Assembly: GCF_003364195.1 (NCBI RefSeq)
Contig: NZ_NXLQ01000012.1
Span: 1-59,691 of the forward strand
Length of the DNA stretch: 59,691 bases
Direction: 5' to 3'
Source: Helicobacter didelphidarum
GTDB lineage: Bacteria; Campylobacterota; Campylobacteria; Campylobacterales; Helicobacteraceae
Made by a program: the position numbers and the translations under genes. This document shows, piece after piece, positions 1 through 9,329 of the stretch. Position 1 is the stretch's first letter; the number at the start of each line of letters is the position of its first letter. Below the pieces are notes generated by a model. The model was not told where the DNA came from, did no database searches, and saw only the letters and a list, made by a program, of their open reading frames with translations.

Positions 1-236
1 TTTATATACTGATCCTTGATATTCTTTGGTATAGTTTTTAATGTAGGGATTTGCAAAACTTGATATTTTTTATCTTGTTCTAAAAACTTAATCGTAATAA
101 TATCACCTATCTTAACTTCTTTTGAGCTTTTCGAAATAATATCATTTACCAATACAACATTATTTTCACACATATCTTGTGCTATGGCTCTACGTTTTGT
201 AATATTTGTTGCGTTTAAAAATTTATCAAGTCGCAT
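1..236 (-). CDS. S4 domain RNA-binding protein (3' end cut by window)
   Basis: Reading leftwards from an ATG at 236 gives an open frame that begins MRLDKFLNATNITKRRAIA and runs off the window edge after 78 codons. The pattern MRLDKFL..., then a KRR segment, VLVND and later KVGD-like spacing (here KEVKIGDIITI) is the S4 RNA-binding fold of the small HslR/RqcP-like family. These proteins bind stalled 50S subunits or structured RNA. Family members are about 80-90 residues, so only a few residues should be missing. The gene lies downstream of the OMP gene at 360-1349 on the same strand, with a 120-bp AT-rich gap. The family call rests on recognition of the N-terminal motif only. Confidence 0.8.
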   Translation of the reverse strand, partial: MRLDKFLNATNITKRRAIAQDMCENNVVLVNDIISKSSKEVKIGDIITIKFLEQDKKYQVLQIPTLKTIPKNIKDQYI

Positions 237-359
237 ATAAATCCCTTTCATATATAATGAATTATTATAACTCAAATTTTAATAAATTGAATTTACAAAA
301 ATAACAAAGTTATAAAAGTTTTTTACTTAAATTATCGCTTTGTTGCAACTTAATCTATA

Positions 360-1349
360 TTAAAATCGATAGCTCATAAATGCATTGACCCCCACATTAA
401 CATTATAGTAATTTGAAGTATAAAGTGCATTTATAACGCCTCGTATCAATAAATGCTTTACACTAAAAAGATCAACTCCGGCATTGAATTCAAAACTTGT
501 AGCAATTGGACCAAAATATGCTGCTCTATAATTTGGTAATATCGTAAAAGTTGCATCTCCATTACGAATAAAATCACGCGTAACCATAACAGACAAAAAA
601 CTCCGTGCATTATTAAAATGATAAAATATTTTAAGCCCCATATGAAGATTAAGTCCTATTCCCTGTCCAAAAGATACATAAGTATTTATACCAACAAATG
701 GGCGAAATGCAAAGCGTTGGTAAATAAAATCTACACCAAAAAATGTATCAGCAATAACATTCATTGTTTTGGATAAAAGAAAACCAACACCAACATCTAC
801 CCCAAATACACCGTGTGCAACAACGCCACTAGTAGAAAAAGGTATGTTAACCTCTACCCCACCAAGCAATCCAATATAAGTCTGTATAATTGCAGCATTT
901 TGAGATGTATTGTTTGCACTGCCAAATGACATACTAGAAAAAAAGTTTGTTGTAATATTTTTATGCTTCAATGGATACATTGCCTCAATATACCCTCCAT
1001 TAAATGAGAGAGTTTGTGTATCCCCTAAACCTAAAATATTATAATAACCAGCACCTAAATATGGTTTAAGATTCATAAAAATCGGGTTGTCTATTGTTGT
1101 GAAAATATCATCAAACTCTTCTTTCTGTATTACCGTAAGAGGTTGATTATTATCTTTTACCACTTCTTGTTTAGTGATTTCTTGCGTATCTTGTGTAACA
1201 GCATGAATATATGGATTACACATACAGATCAATAAAACAATCTTTGATAGAAATCTTTTATTGATAAAACTCCAATAAGAATAAATATCAAATAGCAAAA
1301 TGATAGAAAATTGAATGTTTTTCACACATGTATTGATTTGGATACGCAT
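360..1349 (-). CDS. outer membrane beta-barrel protein with long N-terminal extension
   Basis: The 329-residue product ends in SYRF, with alternating hydrophobic/polar stretches typical of a beta-barrel whose terminal Phe is the BAM signal. The likely signal peptide is the hydrophobic run SKIVLLICMCNPYIHA (about residues 35-50), followed by a short periplasmic linker and a glycine/aromatic-rich barrel from about residue 93 (LKPYLGAGYYNILG). The residues before the signal are unusual. The ATG at 1349 is preceded by GGAGG at 6-nt spacing, so the long start is well supported. It is probably a Helicobacter-type OMP of unknown ligand. It sits downstream of a peptide-binding protein and another OMP on the same strand. 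Function as adhesin or porin cannot be decided from sequence. Confidence 0.75.
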   Translation of the reverse strand: MRIQINTCVKNIQFSIILLFDIYSYWSFINKRFLSKIVLLICMCNPYIHAVTQDTQEITKQEVVKDNNQPLTVIQKEEFDDIFTTIDNPIFMNLKPYLGAGYYNILGLGDTQTLSFNGGYIEAMYPLKHKNITTNFFSSMSFGSANNTSQNAAIIQTYIGLLGGVEVNIPFSTSGVVAHGVFGVDVGVGFLLSKTMNVIADTFFGVDFIYQRFAFRPFVGINTYVSFGQGIGLNLHMGLKIFYHFNNARSFLSVMVTRDFIRNGDATFTILPNYRAAYFGPIATSFEFNAGVDLFSVKHLLIRGVINALYTSNYYNVNVGVNAFMSYRF

Positions 1350-1443
1350 AAATTACCTCCATAATATTTTGCCCTCATTTAATACTCTATTCTCACAGAT
1401 TTATTATGTATTCTTAAAAAACTATAAGATTTACATACAATTT

Positions 1444-3495
1444 TTATTCTTTCCACCAATAATAATACATACTAAATGGTGAACCATAAATAGGAAAGGT
1501 CTTTGGAATATTTATATTGTTTTGAATCGCAATACGAAAATTTGGACTATAAAAATGTGGGATAACATAGAATCCCCAAAGCAAGATTCTATCCATTACA
1601 TGCAAGATAGCCTCTCTTTTTCGCATATCTTCAGTTTGATTGAGTTGAGTAATCAAAAAATCAATTGCTTTATTTTTTATCCCAGAAAAATTCCTTGAAC
1701 CTTCCATATCAGCACTCAAACTTGAAAAAAAGAAATCTTGCTCATTGCCCGGAAAAAGACTTTGAGGAATAACACCCACAATTATATCATAATCAAATGA
1801 TTTTACACGATTTTCATATTGTGCCGAATCTACAATATGGACATCAAGCATGATTCCCAAAATTGCAAGATTCTTTTTAAAAGGTAAAACAATGCGTTCA
1901 AAAAGTGTGGAATTTAATAAAATTGTAAGCTTCAACGGTTCATTATTTTTATTTATCAACTGATTCTTGAAAACATAATAACCAGCATCTTCTAAAAGCT
2001 TTTTTGCATATTTCAAATTTTCTCTCTTAGAATGGGGATATTTTGTACTTGGTGGGGTATAAATTTGAGTTAAGATTCTCGAATCTATATCTTGCCTATA
2101 TTGCGGTGCTATTTCAAGCTGTTTTGTTGTTGGATTTTTTTCTAATATTCCAAGAGATTCTAATATAATAATTTCCATTGCATTCTCTTTATCTTGCAAA
2201 AATCCACGAGAAGCATATTTAGAATTTTCATAATAACTCGTTGTTCTTTTATATTGTGAGTAAAAGAGATATTGATTGCTCCATTCAAAATCAAAAGCTT
2301 GTGTTATTGCCTCTCGAACGCGTTTATCTTGTAAATGTTTTTTGCGTGTGTTCAAATAGAATCCTTGCATACCTGCAGGTAGTCCATGCTTAAATTCAAA
2401 CATATTAAAATTACCTTCTTGATATGCTTTTCCTTTGTAGTCATTCGCCCATGATTTTGCTTGTGGTTCAAAACGATAATCATAGTTTCCTGCTAAAAAT
2501 CCACGCAATGCAACATTTTCATCTTTATAGTATTCAACAATAACCTTATCAAAATTATATACACCTTGATTAACCATCAAATCTTGTGCCCAATAACTTG
2601 GATTGCGTTCATAAGTAATTTGTGTATTAATATCAAATGAATAAATTTTATAAGGACCACTTCCCATAGGAACTCGCAATGGTTGTGTTCCAAAAGTATT
2701 AACATCACCTTGCATATAAAAACTTTTTGGGAAAATAAAAAGTTGCGTAAGAATAAAAGGTAATTCTTTATTTTCACTCGTTTTAAAACGAAACTCAATA
2801 ACAGAATCATTAATCACAATAGCTTCTTTCACATCTGCATAATAACGTGCCTGTGTTGGATCTCCTCTCTCAATCAACATATCAAAACTAAATTTTACAT
2901 CTTCTGCAAGAATTTTAGATCCATCATGAAATTTTGCTAAAGGATTTATATGAAATCTCACTCCACTTTTATTATTTGCGATACTTATTTTGTCAGCAAT
3001 CAATGGATAAATTGCATATGGCTCATCAAGGCTTTGCACCATAAGTGTATCATAAATGAGATTAAGAGAATCTGCTTTACTTCCCTTAAGGACAAATAAA
3101 TCAAGACTATCAAATCCACCTAAACCCATAATTTTAAAAACCCCACCTTTTATTGCTCGTGGATTTGCATAAGGGAAATGTGTGGCATAAATATGCTTTG
3201 GTTTGCCATCCATAGAAAGTGCGTGATTCCATGTTGTATAAATAGCATTATTTTTTTCTAAAGAGTTCGCAATAAGAGAAGTAAAAAATATAATAACAAT
3301 ATAAACTAGTAACCAAAAAAGTTTTAAAATCTTATTATATTGAATATAAAAATTCTGCCTATCGCCTAAAATATTTTTTGCATAAATCAGCAAACTTAAA
3401 AAAGAGTGATACTTATCAGAAATCAATGAAATATCCCCCATCCGTATATTAAAAAGAAAAATTTTGATTACAATATTATTTATTTGAAGCGACAT
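1444..3495 (-). CDS. periplasmic peptide-binding protein of an ABC importer (SBP family 5, YejA-like)
   Basis: This 683-residue protein has the hallmarks of family 5 extracellular solute-binding proteins. They include the N-lobe stretch YATHFPYANPRAIKGGVFKI, a FHDGSKILAEDVKFSFDML box, the VKEAIVINDSVIEFRF segment, and the closing region YYYWWKE. Overall it most resembles YejA, which binds oligopeptides and microcin C-type compounds. The transmembrane signal (KLFWLLVYIVIIFFTSLIANS) starts only near residue 57, giving an extension of more than 50 residues. An AGGGGAAG sequence 5 nt before the ATG supports this start. It follows the OMP gene at 3507-4733 by 11 bp, so the two are probably co-transcribed. 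No yejB/E/F permease or ATPase genes are in the window, so its transporter partners must be elsewhere. Confidence 0.85.
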   Translation of the reverse strand: MSLQINNIVIKIFLFNIRMGDISLISDKYHSFLSLLIYAKNILGDRQNFYIQYNKILKLFWLLVYIVIIFFTSLIANSLEKNNAIYTTWNHALSMDGKPKHIYATHFPYANPRAIKGGVFKIMGLGGFDSLDLFVLKGSKADSLNLIYDTLMVQSLDEPYAIYPLIADKISIANNKSGVRFHINPLAKFHDGSKILAEDVKFSFDMLIERGDPTQARYYADVKEAIVINDSVIEFRFKTSENKELPFILTQLFIFPKSFYMQGDVNTFGTQPLRVPMGSGPYKIYSFDINTQITYERNPSYWAQDLMVNQGVYNFDKVIVEYYKDENVALRGFLAGNYDYRFEPQAKSWANDYKGKAYQEGNFNMFEFKHGLPAGMQGFYLNTRKKHLQDKRVREAITQAFDFEWSNQYLFYSQYKRTTSYYENSKYASRGFLQDKENAMEIIILESLGILEKNPTTKQLEIAPQYRQDIDSRILTQIYTPPSTKYPHSKRENLKYAKKLLEDAGYYVFKNQLINKNNEPLKLTILLNSTLFERIVLPFKKNLAILGIMLDVHIVDSAQYENRVKSFDYDIIVGVIPQSLFPGNEQDFFFSSLSADMEGSRNFSGIKNKAIDFLITQLNQTEDMRKREAILHVMDRILLWGFYVIPHFYSPNFRIAIQNNINIPKTFPIYGSPFSMYYYWWKE

Positions 3496-3506
3496 AGCTA
3501 CTTCCC

Positions 3507-4733
3507 CTAAAACAATACATTAACATTACAATGCCACTGCATATCAACTTGCGTAGTAAGATTTTGTTTTAACATTTGCTGTGTAAATGTATTCTGTGTA
3601 CCATAAATTGATTCTTGTAGATACCATTTTTGACTACGTGCATTTGGGACACCTGCAAAAGTTATTGGGATCTTCACTCCTATATCTAAACGCAAATGAT
3701 TAGTAATATAAATACTCCCCCCTACTCTAGCAAACATTCCAGCTCCAGCAATATAGAGTGAATCTTGAGTATTTAAAACTGCTGGGGCGGCATTTGTTGG
3801 TGTGCCTGGATTGCTTGGATCATAAGTTGTGGCACCCGAAGTTGTATTATTATAGCTACGATTATCAAATTTCCCTAGACTATAAGTAATAAATTCATAT
3901 CCGATACCACCATACGCACCAATACGCAATGTAACTATCTTGTAGTGCATATAATTTTTTATAAAAAAGCTTACCGGAAGATTTACACCAATATCAGCAC
4001 CAATTCCATAAGTGAGCATAAAGGCATTTTTTGCGATTGTATCACTAAAACCGGGATTTGGATTAAATGTTACAGAATTTTGTTCCCCAGAAGTAGAAAA
4101 TTCATCTCGCCAACATTCTCTACCAATGCCATTTGGATTACTATCAGAAGGAAGTCCGGGATTGCTATCAGGACGGCATTTTTCTAAATTACCATCTCGT
4201 ATTGAGTTTTTATCAAGATTTCCAAAATTAACATTATTAGAATAACTTGCGGTAATATAACCTCTTGCAGTAAATATCCCATATTTGTCAAAAGTTACCT
4301 CAACTCCAGTATATGCACTCGTAATATTTTTTACACTTCCTTCATAACTACCATGTTGTGTATTTGTATAAAAATATCCACCTTTTTCATTTACCGTGCC
4401 TGTATTTTTCGTCATCTGATTTGTTGCATCTGTGGTAAGCTTACTTGTGCCAAAACTTTGTCCTAATCCTAAAAAGAATTGATATTTTGCTGCATAGCTT
4501 ATATTACTCAAACAAAATATCAATACAAATAATGACAACCTGCATATATTTTTATTTTGTTCTTTTCTATTTTGTGAAAAAATACTCTGTAAATAATAGA
4601 AAAATATAAGAGATTTTACCACTCTTCTCAATCTTGAATAAAGTTGAAGATTCTTATCGATAAATCTCTGCATTGTGCTATTGATTAAATCTAACAACAT
4701 TACATTACTTAGTATATAATTGTTTTTATGCAT
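3507..4733 (-). CDS. Helicobacter-type outer membrane protein with ~80-residue N-terminal extension
   Basis: The 408-residue protein has a typical signal peptide end (CRLSLFVLIFCLSNISYA, cleavage near residue 83) followed by YQFFLGLGQSFGTSKLT, a Hop/Hof-like mature N-terminus. The C-terminal part carries AGAGMFARVGGSIYIT and LRLDIGVKIPITFAG, seen in Helicobacter OMPs, and the chain ends NVNVLF with the barrel-terminal Phe. A perfect AAGGAGG lies 7 nt before the ATG at 4733, so translation appears to begin far upstream of the signal peptide. The extension is basic (RLRRVVKSL) and hydrophobic. The gene leads an apparent operon with the YejA-like gene. A tRNA-dihydrouridine synthase gene next to an OMP is also how I remember the H. 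pylori HP0726-HP0727 neighbourhood. Confidence 0.8.
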   Translation of the reverse strand: MHKNNYILSNVMLLDLINSTMQRFIDKNLQLYSRLRRVVKSLIFFYYLQSIFSQNRKEQNKNICRLSLFVLIFCLSNISYAAKYQFFLGLGQSFGTSKLTTDATNQMTKNTGTVNEKGGYFYTNTQHGSYEGSVKNITSAYTGVEVTFDKYGIFTARGYITASYSNNVNFGNLDKNSIRDGNLEKCRPDSNPGLPSDSNPNGIGRECWRDEFSTSGEQNSVTFNPNPGFSDTIAKNAFMLTYGIGADIGVNLPVSFFIKNYMHYKIVTLRIGAYGGIGYEFITYSLGKFDNRSYNNTTSGATTYDPSNPGTPTNAAPAVLNTQDSLYIAGAGMFARVGGSIYITNHLRLDIGVKIPITFAGVPNARSQKWYLQESIYGTQNTFTQQMLKQNLTTQVDMQWHCNVNVLF

Positions 4734-4811
4734 AGCTTACCCTCCTTTTGCTCTATTTTGTTGTTTCCAAAGCAAAAATACCCCAAAATCTGCTGACAAC
4801 AATAGATAATA

Positions 4812-5861
4812 TTATATACTCTTTTTGTTGAAAATTGGTTGAATCCCATCAGAATCTATCTGCATATTTCCAAAAAAAGAATATATGGATTCCCGTATTC
4901 TCGTATAGTTTTTTTCATTATTCACAAAATCACGATATTTACTTGAATCTTTTTTACCTTTTGCATAAGCATGCAAATTTTTTCGAAACATTACAACACC
5001 TCTTTCACCATAAAATTCATACATAGAATCTAAATGTTGCAATACAAGATCTCTCTTTAAAGTATTTGGCATAGAATCTGTTTGTTGCTTAATTTGCCAA
5101 AAAATCCATGGAGATTTAAGTGCTGCTCTCCCTATCATCGCACCATCTGCGTTGGTATATTGCATAACTTTTGTATAGGTTTTAAAATTATCAATTTCGC
5201 CATTTGCAATAAGGGGAATTTTTAAAATCTCTTTCATCAATGCTAAACTTTCATAATCAATTCTATCTTTCTTATATGCATCAGTCTTTGTTCTTGCATG
5301 GACAGCACAATAATCTACTCCAGATTCATTAATTGCATGTGCTAGTTCAATTGGAATTTTTTTATCAAAACCTAAACGAACCTTTACGCTATAAATTTCT
5401 TTATTACCATATTTGCGAATGGTTTGCAAGAGATGACAAAATTTATCCAAATCTTTAAGTAATGCACTACCATTTCCATGATTTGATACTTTTGGTGCAG
5501 GACAACCGCAATTAAAATCAATAATATCCACCCATTCAAGATGATTAATTTTTTCTACCGCTTGTCGTAAAATATCTTCTTTACTACCAGAAATTTGCAA
5601 AGAAAAAGGGACTTCAATCGGACTTTTTAAAGCCATTTTCAAAGTTTTTGCATTATCATAAACGAGTGCATGGGAACTTATCATTTCACTCACAGTTATA
5701 TCAACACCAAAACTTTTTACCATTTGTCGAAATGGTAAATCACTAAATCCCGCTAATGGTGCAAGCATAAGAAGCGATGAAGGTAGCTTTCTTGTATGTC
5801 GAAAATCCACTAGATATTGTTTAAGCGTCAAAACATCATTGTAATGTGTTATGTAGTGCAT
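4812..5861 (-). CDS. tRNA-dihydrouridine synthase
   Basis: The 349-residue protein is a TIM-barrel flavoenzyme that reduces specific uridines in the tRNA D-loop using FMN and NAD(P)H. Diagnostic segments are MLAPLAGFSDLPFR near the N-terminus, DFNCGCPAPKVSNHGNGSAL with the catalytic Cys in the CGCP motif, VKVRLGFD, VHARTKTDAY, IPLIANGEIDN and DGAMIGRAAL. These are the conserved FMN- and substrate-binding loops of the Dus family, closest to DusB. Length is normal. The start used gives about 30 residues before the first barrel strand, so a later start is possible. It overlaps the doubtful ORF at 5836-6156 by 26 bp. Confidence 0.93.
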   Translation of the reverse strand: MHYITHYNDVLTLKQYLVDFRHTRKLPSSLLMLAPLAGFSDLPFRQMVKSFGVDITVSEMISSHALVYDNAKTLKMALKSPIEVPFSLQISGSKEDILRQAVEKINHLEWVDIIDFNCGCPAPKVSNHGNGSALLKDLDKFCHLLQTIRKYGNKEIYSVKVRLGFDKKIPIELAHAINESGVDYCAVHARTKTDAYKKDRIDYESLALMKEILKIPLIANGEIDNFKTYTKVMQYTNADGAMIGRAALKSPWIFWQIKQQTDSMPNTLKRDLVLQHLDSMYEFYGERGVVMFRKNLHAYAKGKKDSSKYRDFVNNEKNYTRIRESIYSFFGNMQIDSDGIQPIFNKKSI

Positions 5862-6156
5862 GTTTATCCCTATAAAATTTTAAAATGAAACTTACTTTTT
5901 TTATAAAAAATATTCCTGTATTATGTGGAATATTTTTGATTTTTTGTTCCAGAATCTTACCATAATATCCTAAAAGTAAAAAGATTTTATCAAGATTCTT
6001 TCTTATACCATTTTCGTAGATGAGATTGCATAGAAGATTCTTTGAATATATCGTTTTGCACACAATCTTTTTGGATTTTTTACCCCAAAGTTCTAAATCT
6101 TGATAAAAAGATTGTGTTTGATAAAACATTTTCTCCATATCTTTTATACTACTCAC
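5836..6156 (-). CDS. small hypothetical protein (doubtful)
   Basis: This is a 106-codon open frame starting at a GTG (6156), with an in-frame ATG at 6138. It overlaps the start of the Dus gene by 26 bp. The predicted product is lysine- and aromatic-rich and mostly helical (KSKKIVCKTIYSKNLLCNLIYE), with no signal peptide, cysteine motif or domain I recognise. No convincing ribosome-binding site precedes either start. Its position directly upstream of dus on the same strand is compatible with a translationally coupled gene, but such a frame could also arise by chance in AT-rich DNA. Confidence 0.3.
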   Translation of the reverse strand: MSSIKDMEKMFYQTQSFYQDLELWGKKSKKIVCKTIYSKNLLCNLIYENGIRKNLDKIFLLLGYYGKILEQKIKNIPHNTGIFFIKKVSFILKFYRDKHALHNTLQ

Positions 6157-6958
6157 ATCTCATTTGTTAATGTCAACATTACAATTTTTTGTATTTACAA
6201 ACATATAAAACATGCTTGTAATTTTTTGGAGTATTGCAAGTTTCAATTCCATTAAAATCTTTTCTTCTAGAATTTTCAAATTAAGTATAAACTTCTTGCA
6301 TATGAGTCATAAGATTATATTAATGATCGTTGCACGCCTTTCTTCTTGCAAACACCTGCAATAATTTCACCATTTTTAACTCAGCAAAATGATAGTAAGG
6401 ATTCCATATATTGCTCCACTAAAATAATATTCTTGACTTCTTATTTTGATTTTTTTACCATTTCATTGAAACTATTATTTTCTGGGCAAATCTTTAGTGT
6501 AAAATTCATAATAAAATTGTAAAAATCCCATTTAAGAAGTTATGGTTAAAAAAATAATGTCAAATTTTATTGCAAGTTTATTAATAAAAATCCAGAACAT
6601 TTCAAATAATATTAATATTCATCGTTTATTACAACATAAACTTTAAACACGAATTTTAAAAATAGATATTTGTTTTCTTGAAAATATATAAAAATACTTT
6701 CATTGAATTTCTTAAAATATAAGAGTTCTAAATAAAACTTTCAGCCTAAAATTAACAACAATAAAATGTATTTTTACAAAATATTATTTAAAATTTGCTA
6801 TTATTTGGTATTAAAAATCGTTCAATATTAATAAATTAACTCGGATAAATTTCAAATCATACTTATGTATTCAACATAATTATATCATTACAAATAATAC
6901 ATAGAATCTTAAAAATAAGAGATTTTAACATCTGCCAAAATATAATCAAGGATTTGTT
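6157..6958. other. intergenic region, no gene seen
   Basis: About 800 bp of very AT-rich DNA separates divergent genes. All frames are interrupted by stops. It must hold the promoter of the ABC importer; a TATAAT lies at 6941-6946, but it is only 13 nt from the ATG, so it may not be the working -10. No repeats, tRNA or convincing hairpins were seen. Confidence 0.5.
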
Positions 6959-7864
6959 ATGAAAAGAATTTTACAACCAAAGATTCCAAATATCATCATG
7001 TATATATACAATTTGTTACAATCCAATAAAGGATTTGCAACACACATAAAGACTATAAAAGTCAATAAATCTTTTTTGCCATTGTATTTCATTGTTATCA
7101 GTTTATTTACTTTATTTTTTAAATTCGTATTCGCACAAGAATCTTTAATAGAAATTCGTATAGGTAGTGAAAATACCTATAAGCCATTTGCTTATATCGA
7201 TTCAAAGGGCAAAGCAACAGGATTTGATAACGATATAGCAAACGCTGTTGCAGAATATATGCCATGTTGTAAAATTTCAATTATTTCCGTGCCTTGGAAT
7301 ACAATCTTTAGCGGATTAGACTCTCAAAAATTTGATGTTGTTGCCAACCAAATCACAAAAACTCTTGAAAGAGAAAAAAAGTATATATTTTCTACGCAAC
7401 CATATTTTTATGGCATTAGTGGCTTGATTGTTGGAGAAAATTCTACAATTAAAGATTTAAATGACTTTCATAATGGAGATAAAATTGGAGTAACTGTTGG
7501 TTCAAATCACGCATTAAATCTTGAAAAATATCTTAAAGAACATCCAAATGCTCGTTTTACAATTCATTATTATAAAACTTCCCCTACATTGATTGCAGAG
7601 TTAGCAAATGGGAGAATTAAAGGCATGATTAATGACCCTATTTCAGCAATAGATTATGCAAAAGCACAAAGAATTAAAATTCAAGTAACGAATTTTTATC
7701 TTGATAAAACACCAATTTATTTCATTTTCAGAAAAGATTCACAAGAATTAGCAAGAACATTTGATGAGGCATACATCAAGGCATCAAAAGCAGGGAAAAT
7801 TGAAGCAATCATTAAACAATATTTTGGGGAAGAATATGTAAAATTATTAAAGGAGATTCAATGA
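6959..7864 (+). CDS. amino acid (cystine-type) ABC transporter substrate-binding protein 1
   Basis: The 301-residue product is a family 3 periplasmic binding protein. After a late signal peptide (FIVISLFTLFFKFVFA, cleavage near residue 60) comes IGSENTYKPFAYIDSKGKAT, the typical first strand and ligand loop. Then follow GFDNDIANAV, VPWNTIFSGLDSQKFDVV (hinge) and KIGVTVGSNHALNLEKYL (second lobe). Resemblance is to L-cystine/polar amino acid binders. The ATG has AAGGA 6 nt upstream, so the roughly 40-residue basic extension before the signal appears genuine. The stop overlaps the next gene's start by 4 bp (ATGA), implying translational coupling. Ligand assignment is inference. Confidence 0.88.
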   Translation: MKRILQPKIPNIIMYIYNLLQSNKGFATHIKTIKVNKSFLPLYFIVISLFTLFFKFVFAQESLIEIRIGSENTYKPFAYIDSKGKATGFDNDIANAVAEYMPCCKISIISVPWNTIFSGLDSQKFDVVANQITKTLEREKKYIFSTQPYFYGISGLIVGENSTIKDLNDFHNGDKIGVTVGSNHALNLEKYLKEHPNARFTIHYYKTSPTLIAELANGRIKGMINDPISAIDYAKAQRIKIQVTNFYLDKTPIYFIFRKDSQELARTFDEAYIKASKAGKIEAIIKQYFGEEYVKLLKEIQ

Positions 7865-8628
7865 AAAAGATTTTAAGCATTTTATTTACAATCAACCTAA
7901 TATCCATCAATCTTTATGCACTTGATTTACCAAATATTGATATACAAGTTGGCACAGGAAATTCCTATCGCCCATTTGCCTATATGAATGACGAAACTTT
8001 ACAGGGCTATGATGTTGATGTATTGCGTTTATTAACATTATATGATAAAGGATTAAATTTTCATTTTCATGGTGTTCCATGGAATGCTATTTTTGTTGGT
8101 TTGGAAAGTGGAAAATTTAATATTTTGGCATTTCAAATCACAAAAACTCCTGAAAGAGAAAAAAAGTATATATTCTCCGATTATCCATACTTTAATGATG
8201 TGAGTGCGGTTATCACAAGAAAAAATCAACACATTAAAAGTTTCAATGAGCTCAATGGACAAGTAATTGGAGTAAGTTTGGGTTCAAACTATGCCCTTAA
8301 TCTTGAAAAATATCTTAAAAACCATCCCGAACTTTCAATACGAATTAAATATTATAAAAATCCGCCGGCACTTATTGCAGATTTGGGCAACAATCGTATA
8401 CAAGCAATCATCGGGGAACCAATCAGTTCTGTCAATATTGCAAAGGCACAAGGTATAGAGTTGCAAGCAACAGATATTATTATTGATAAAACTCCTGTAT
8501 TTTTTGTCTTCCATAAGGATAATATGGAATTAAAAACGAGAATCTCTCAAGCTTTAAAAAAAGCTATTGATGATGGAAAATTAAGTGATTTAAGTAAAAA
8601 ATATTTTCAGAAGGATCTGACGAAATAA
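7861..8628 (+). CDS. amino acid (cystine-type) ABC transporter substrate-binding protein 2
   Basis: This 255-residue protein is a close paralogue of the preceding binding protein. It has the same order of motifs: VGTGNSYRPFAYMNDET, VPWNAIFVGLESGKFNI, ITKTPEREKKYIFSDYPYF, GVSLGSNYALNLEKYLKNHP and NIAKAQGIELQATDI. It has a standard 20-residue signal peptide ending NLYA. The two genes overlap by 4 bp and almost certainly arose by tandem duplication. They have diverged enough that they could bind different ligands or affinity ranges for one permease. The stop overlaps the permease ATG by one base. Confidence 0.9.
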   Translation: MKKILSILFTINLISINLYALDLPNIDIQVGTGNSYRPFAYMNDETLQGYDVDVLRLLTLYDKGLNFHFHGVPWNAIFVGLESGKFNILAFQITKTPEREKKYIFSDYPYFNDVSAVITRKNQHIKSFNELNGQVIGVSLGSNYALNLEKYLKNHPELSIRIKYYKNPPALIADLGNNRIQAIIGEPISSVNIAKAQGIELQATDIIIDKTPVFFVFHKDNMELKTRISQALKKAIDDGKLSDLSKKYFQKDLTK

Positions 8629-9320
8629 TGTTTGATGTAAAATATTTCTTTGAAGTAGCATATAAACTTGCTCCTGCTATTCCAATTACCTTTTTTCTCA
8701 CAATCGTTTCCTTTATTGTTGGTGGAATCTTTGGGTTTTTCTTAGCTCTTATACGACTTTATAAAATTCCAGTTCTTAGCACTTGTGTCATTGTTTATAT
8801 TTCTTTTTTTCGCGGAACCCCCTTACTTGTGCAACTCTTTATGTTTTATTATGGGATTCCGATTTATTTGAAATACTTAGGAATCCAATTTGATTTTGGA
8901 TCAATTGATGCGATTTATTATGCTTTTGTAATATTTTCATTATATGCTAGTAGTTACTTAAGTGAAATTTTTCGATCTGCACTTTTAGCTGTTGATAAAG
9001 GACAAACAGAAGCTGCACTATCTGTTGGTATGACTTATACACAGGCATTGGTGCATATTATTTTACCACAAGCTTTTATGGTTACCTTACCAAATCTCCT
9101 CAATTTTTTTATTATGCAACTCAAAAATACTTCACTTGCATCTGTGATTACTGTGCCAGAACTCATGGGATTAGCTGACATAGAATCTGGTAGAAGTTCT
9201 AGATTTTTAGAAGTATATTTTATGGCAGCATTAATGTATTGGGGGATATGTGTGGTTTTAGAATCTCTCTCTTCATACATAGAAAAGAGATTGCAAGTGT
9301 TTAGAAAAAGTCACGCATAA
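8628..9320 (+). CDS. amino acid ABC transporter permease (HisM/GlnP family)
   Basis: The 230-residue inner-membrane protein has five or so transmembrane segments. It has the family's N-terminal layout (AIPITFFLTIVSFIVGGIFG), a conserved FFRGTPLLVQLFMFYYGIP segment, and the EAA-type cytoplasmic loop EAALSVGMTYTQALVHIILP that docks on the ATPase. Later comes QLKNTSLASVITVPELM, typical of polar amino acid and cystine permeases. A single permease usually acts as a homodimer in this family. It sits between the binding proteins and the ATPase in a tightly packed operon. Confidence 0.93.
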   Translation: MFDVKYFFEVAYKLAPAIPITFFLTIVSFIVGGIFGFFLALIRLYKIPVLSTCVIVYISFFRGTPLLVQLFMFYYGIPIYLKYLGIQFDFGSIDAIYYAFVIFSLYASSYLSEIFRSALLAVDKGQTEAALSVGMTYTQALVHIILPQAFMVTLPNLLNFFIMQLKNTSLASVITVPELMGLADIESGRSSRFLEVYFMAALMYWGICVVLESLSSYIEKRLQVFRKSHA

Positions 9321-9329
9321 AGGTTATTG

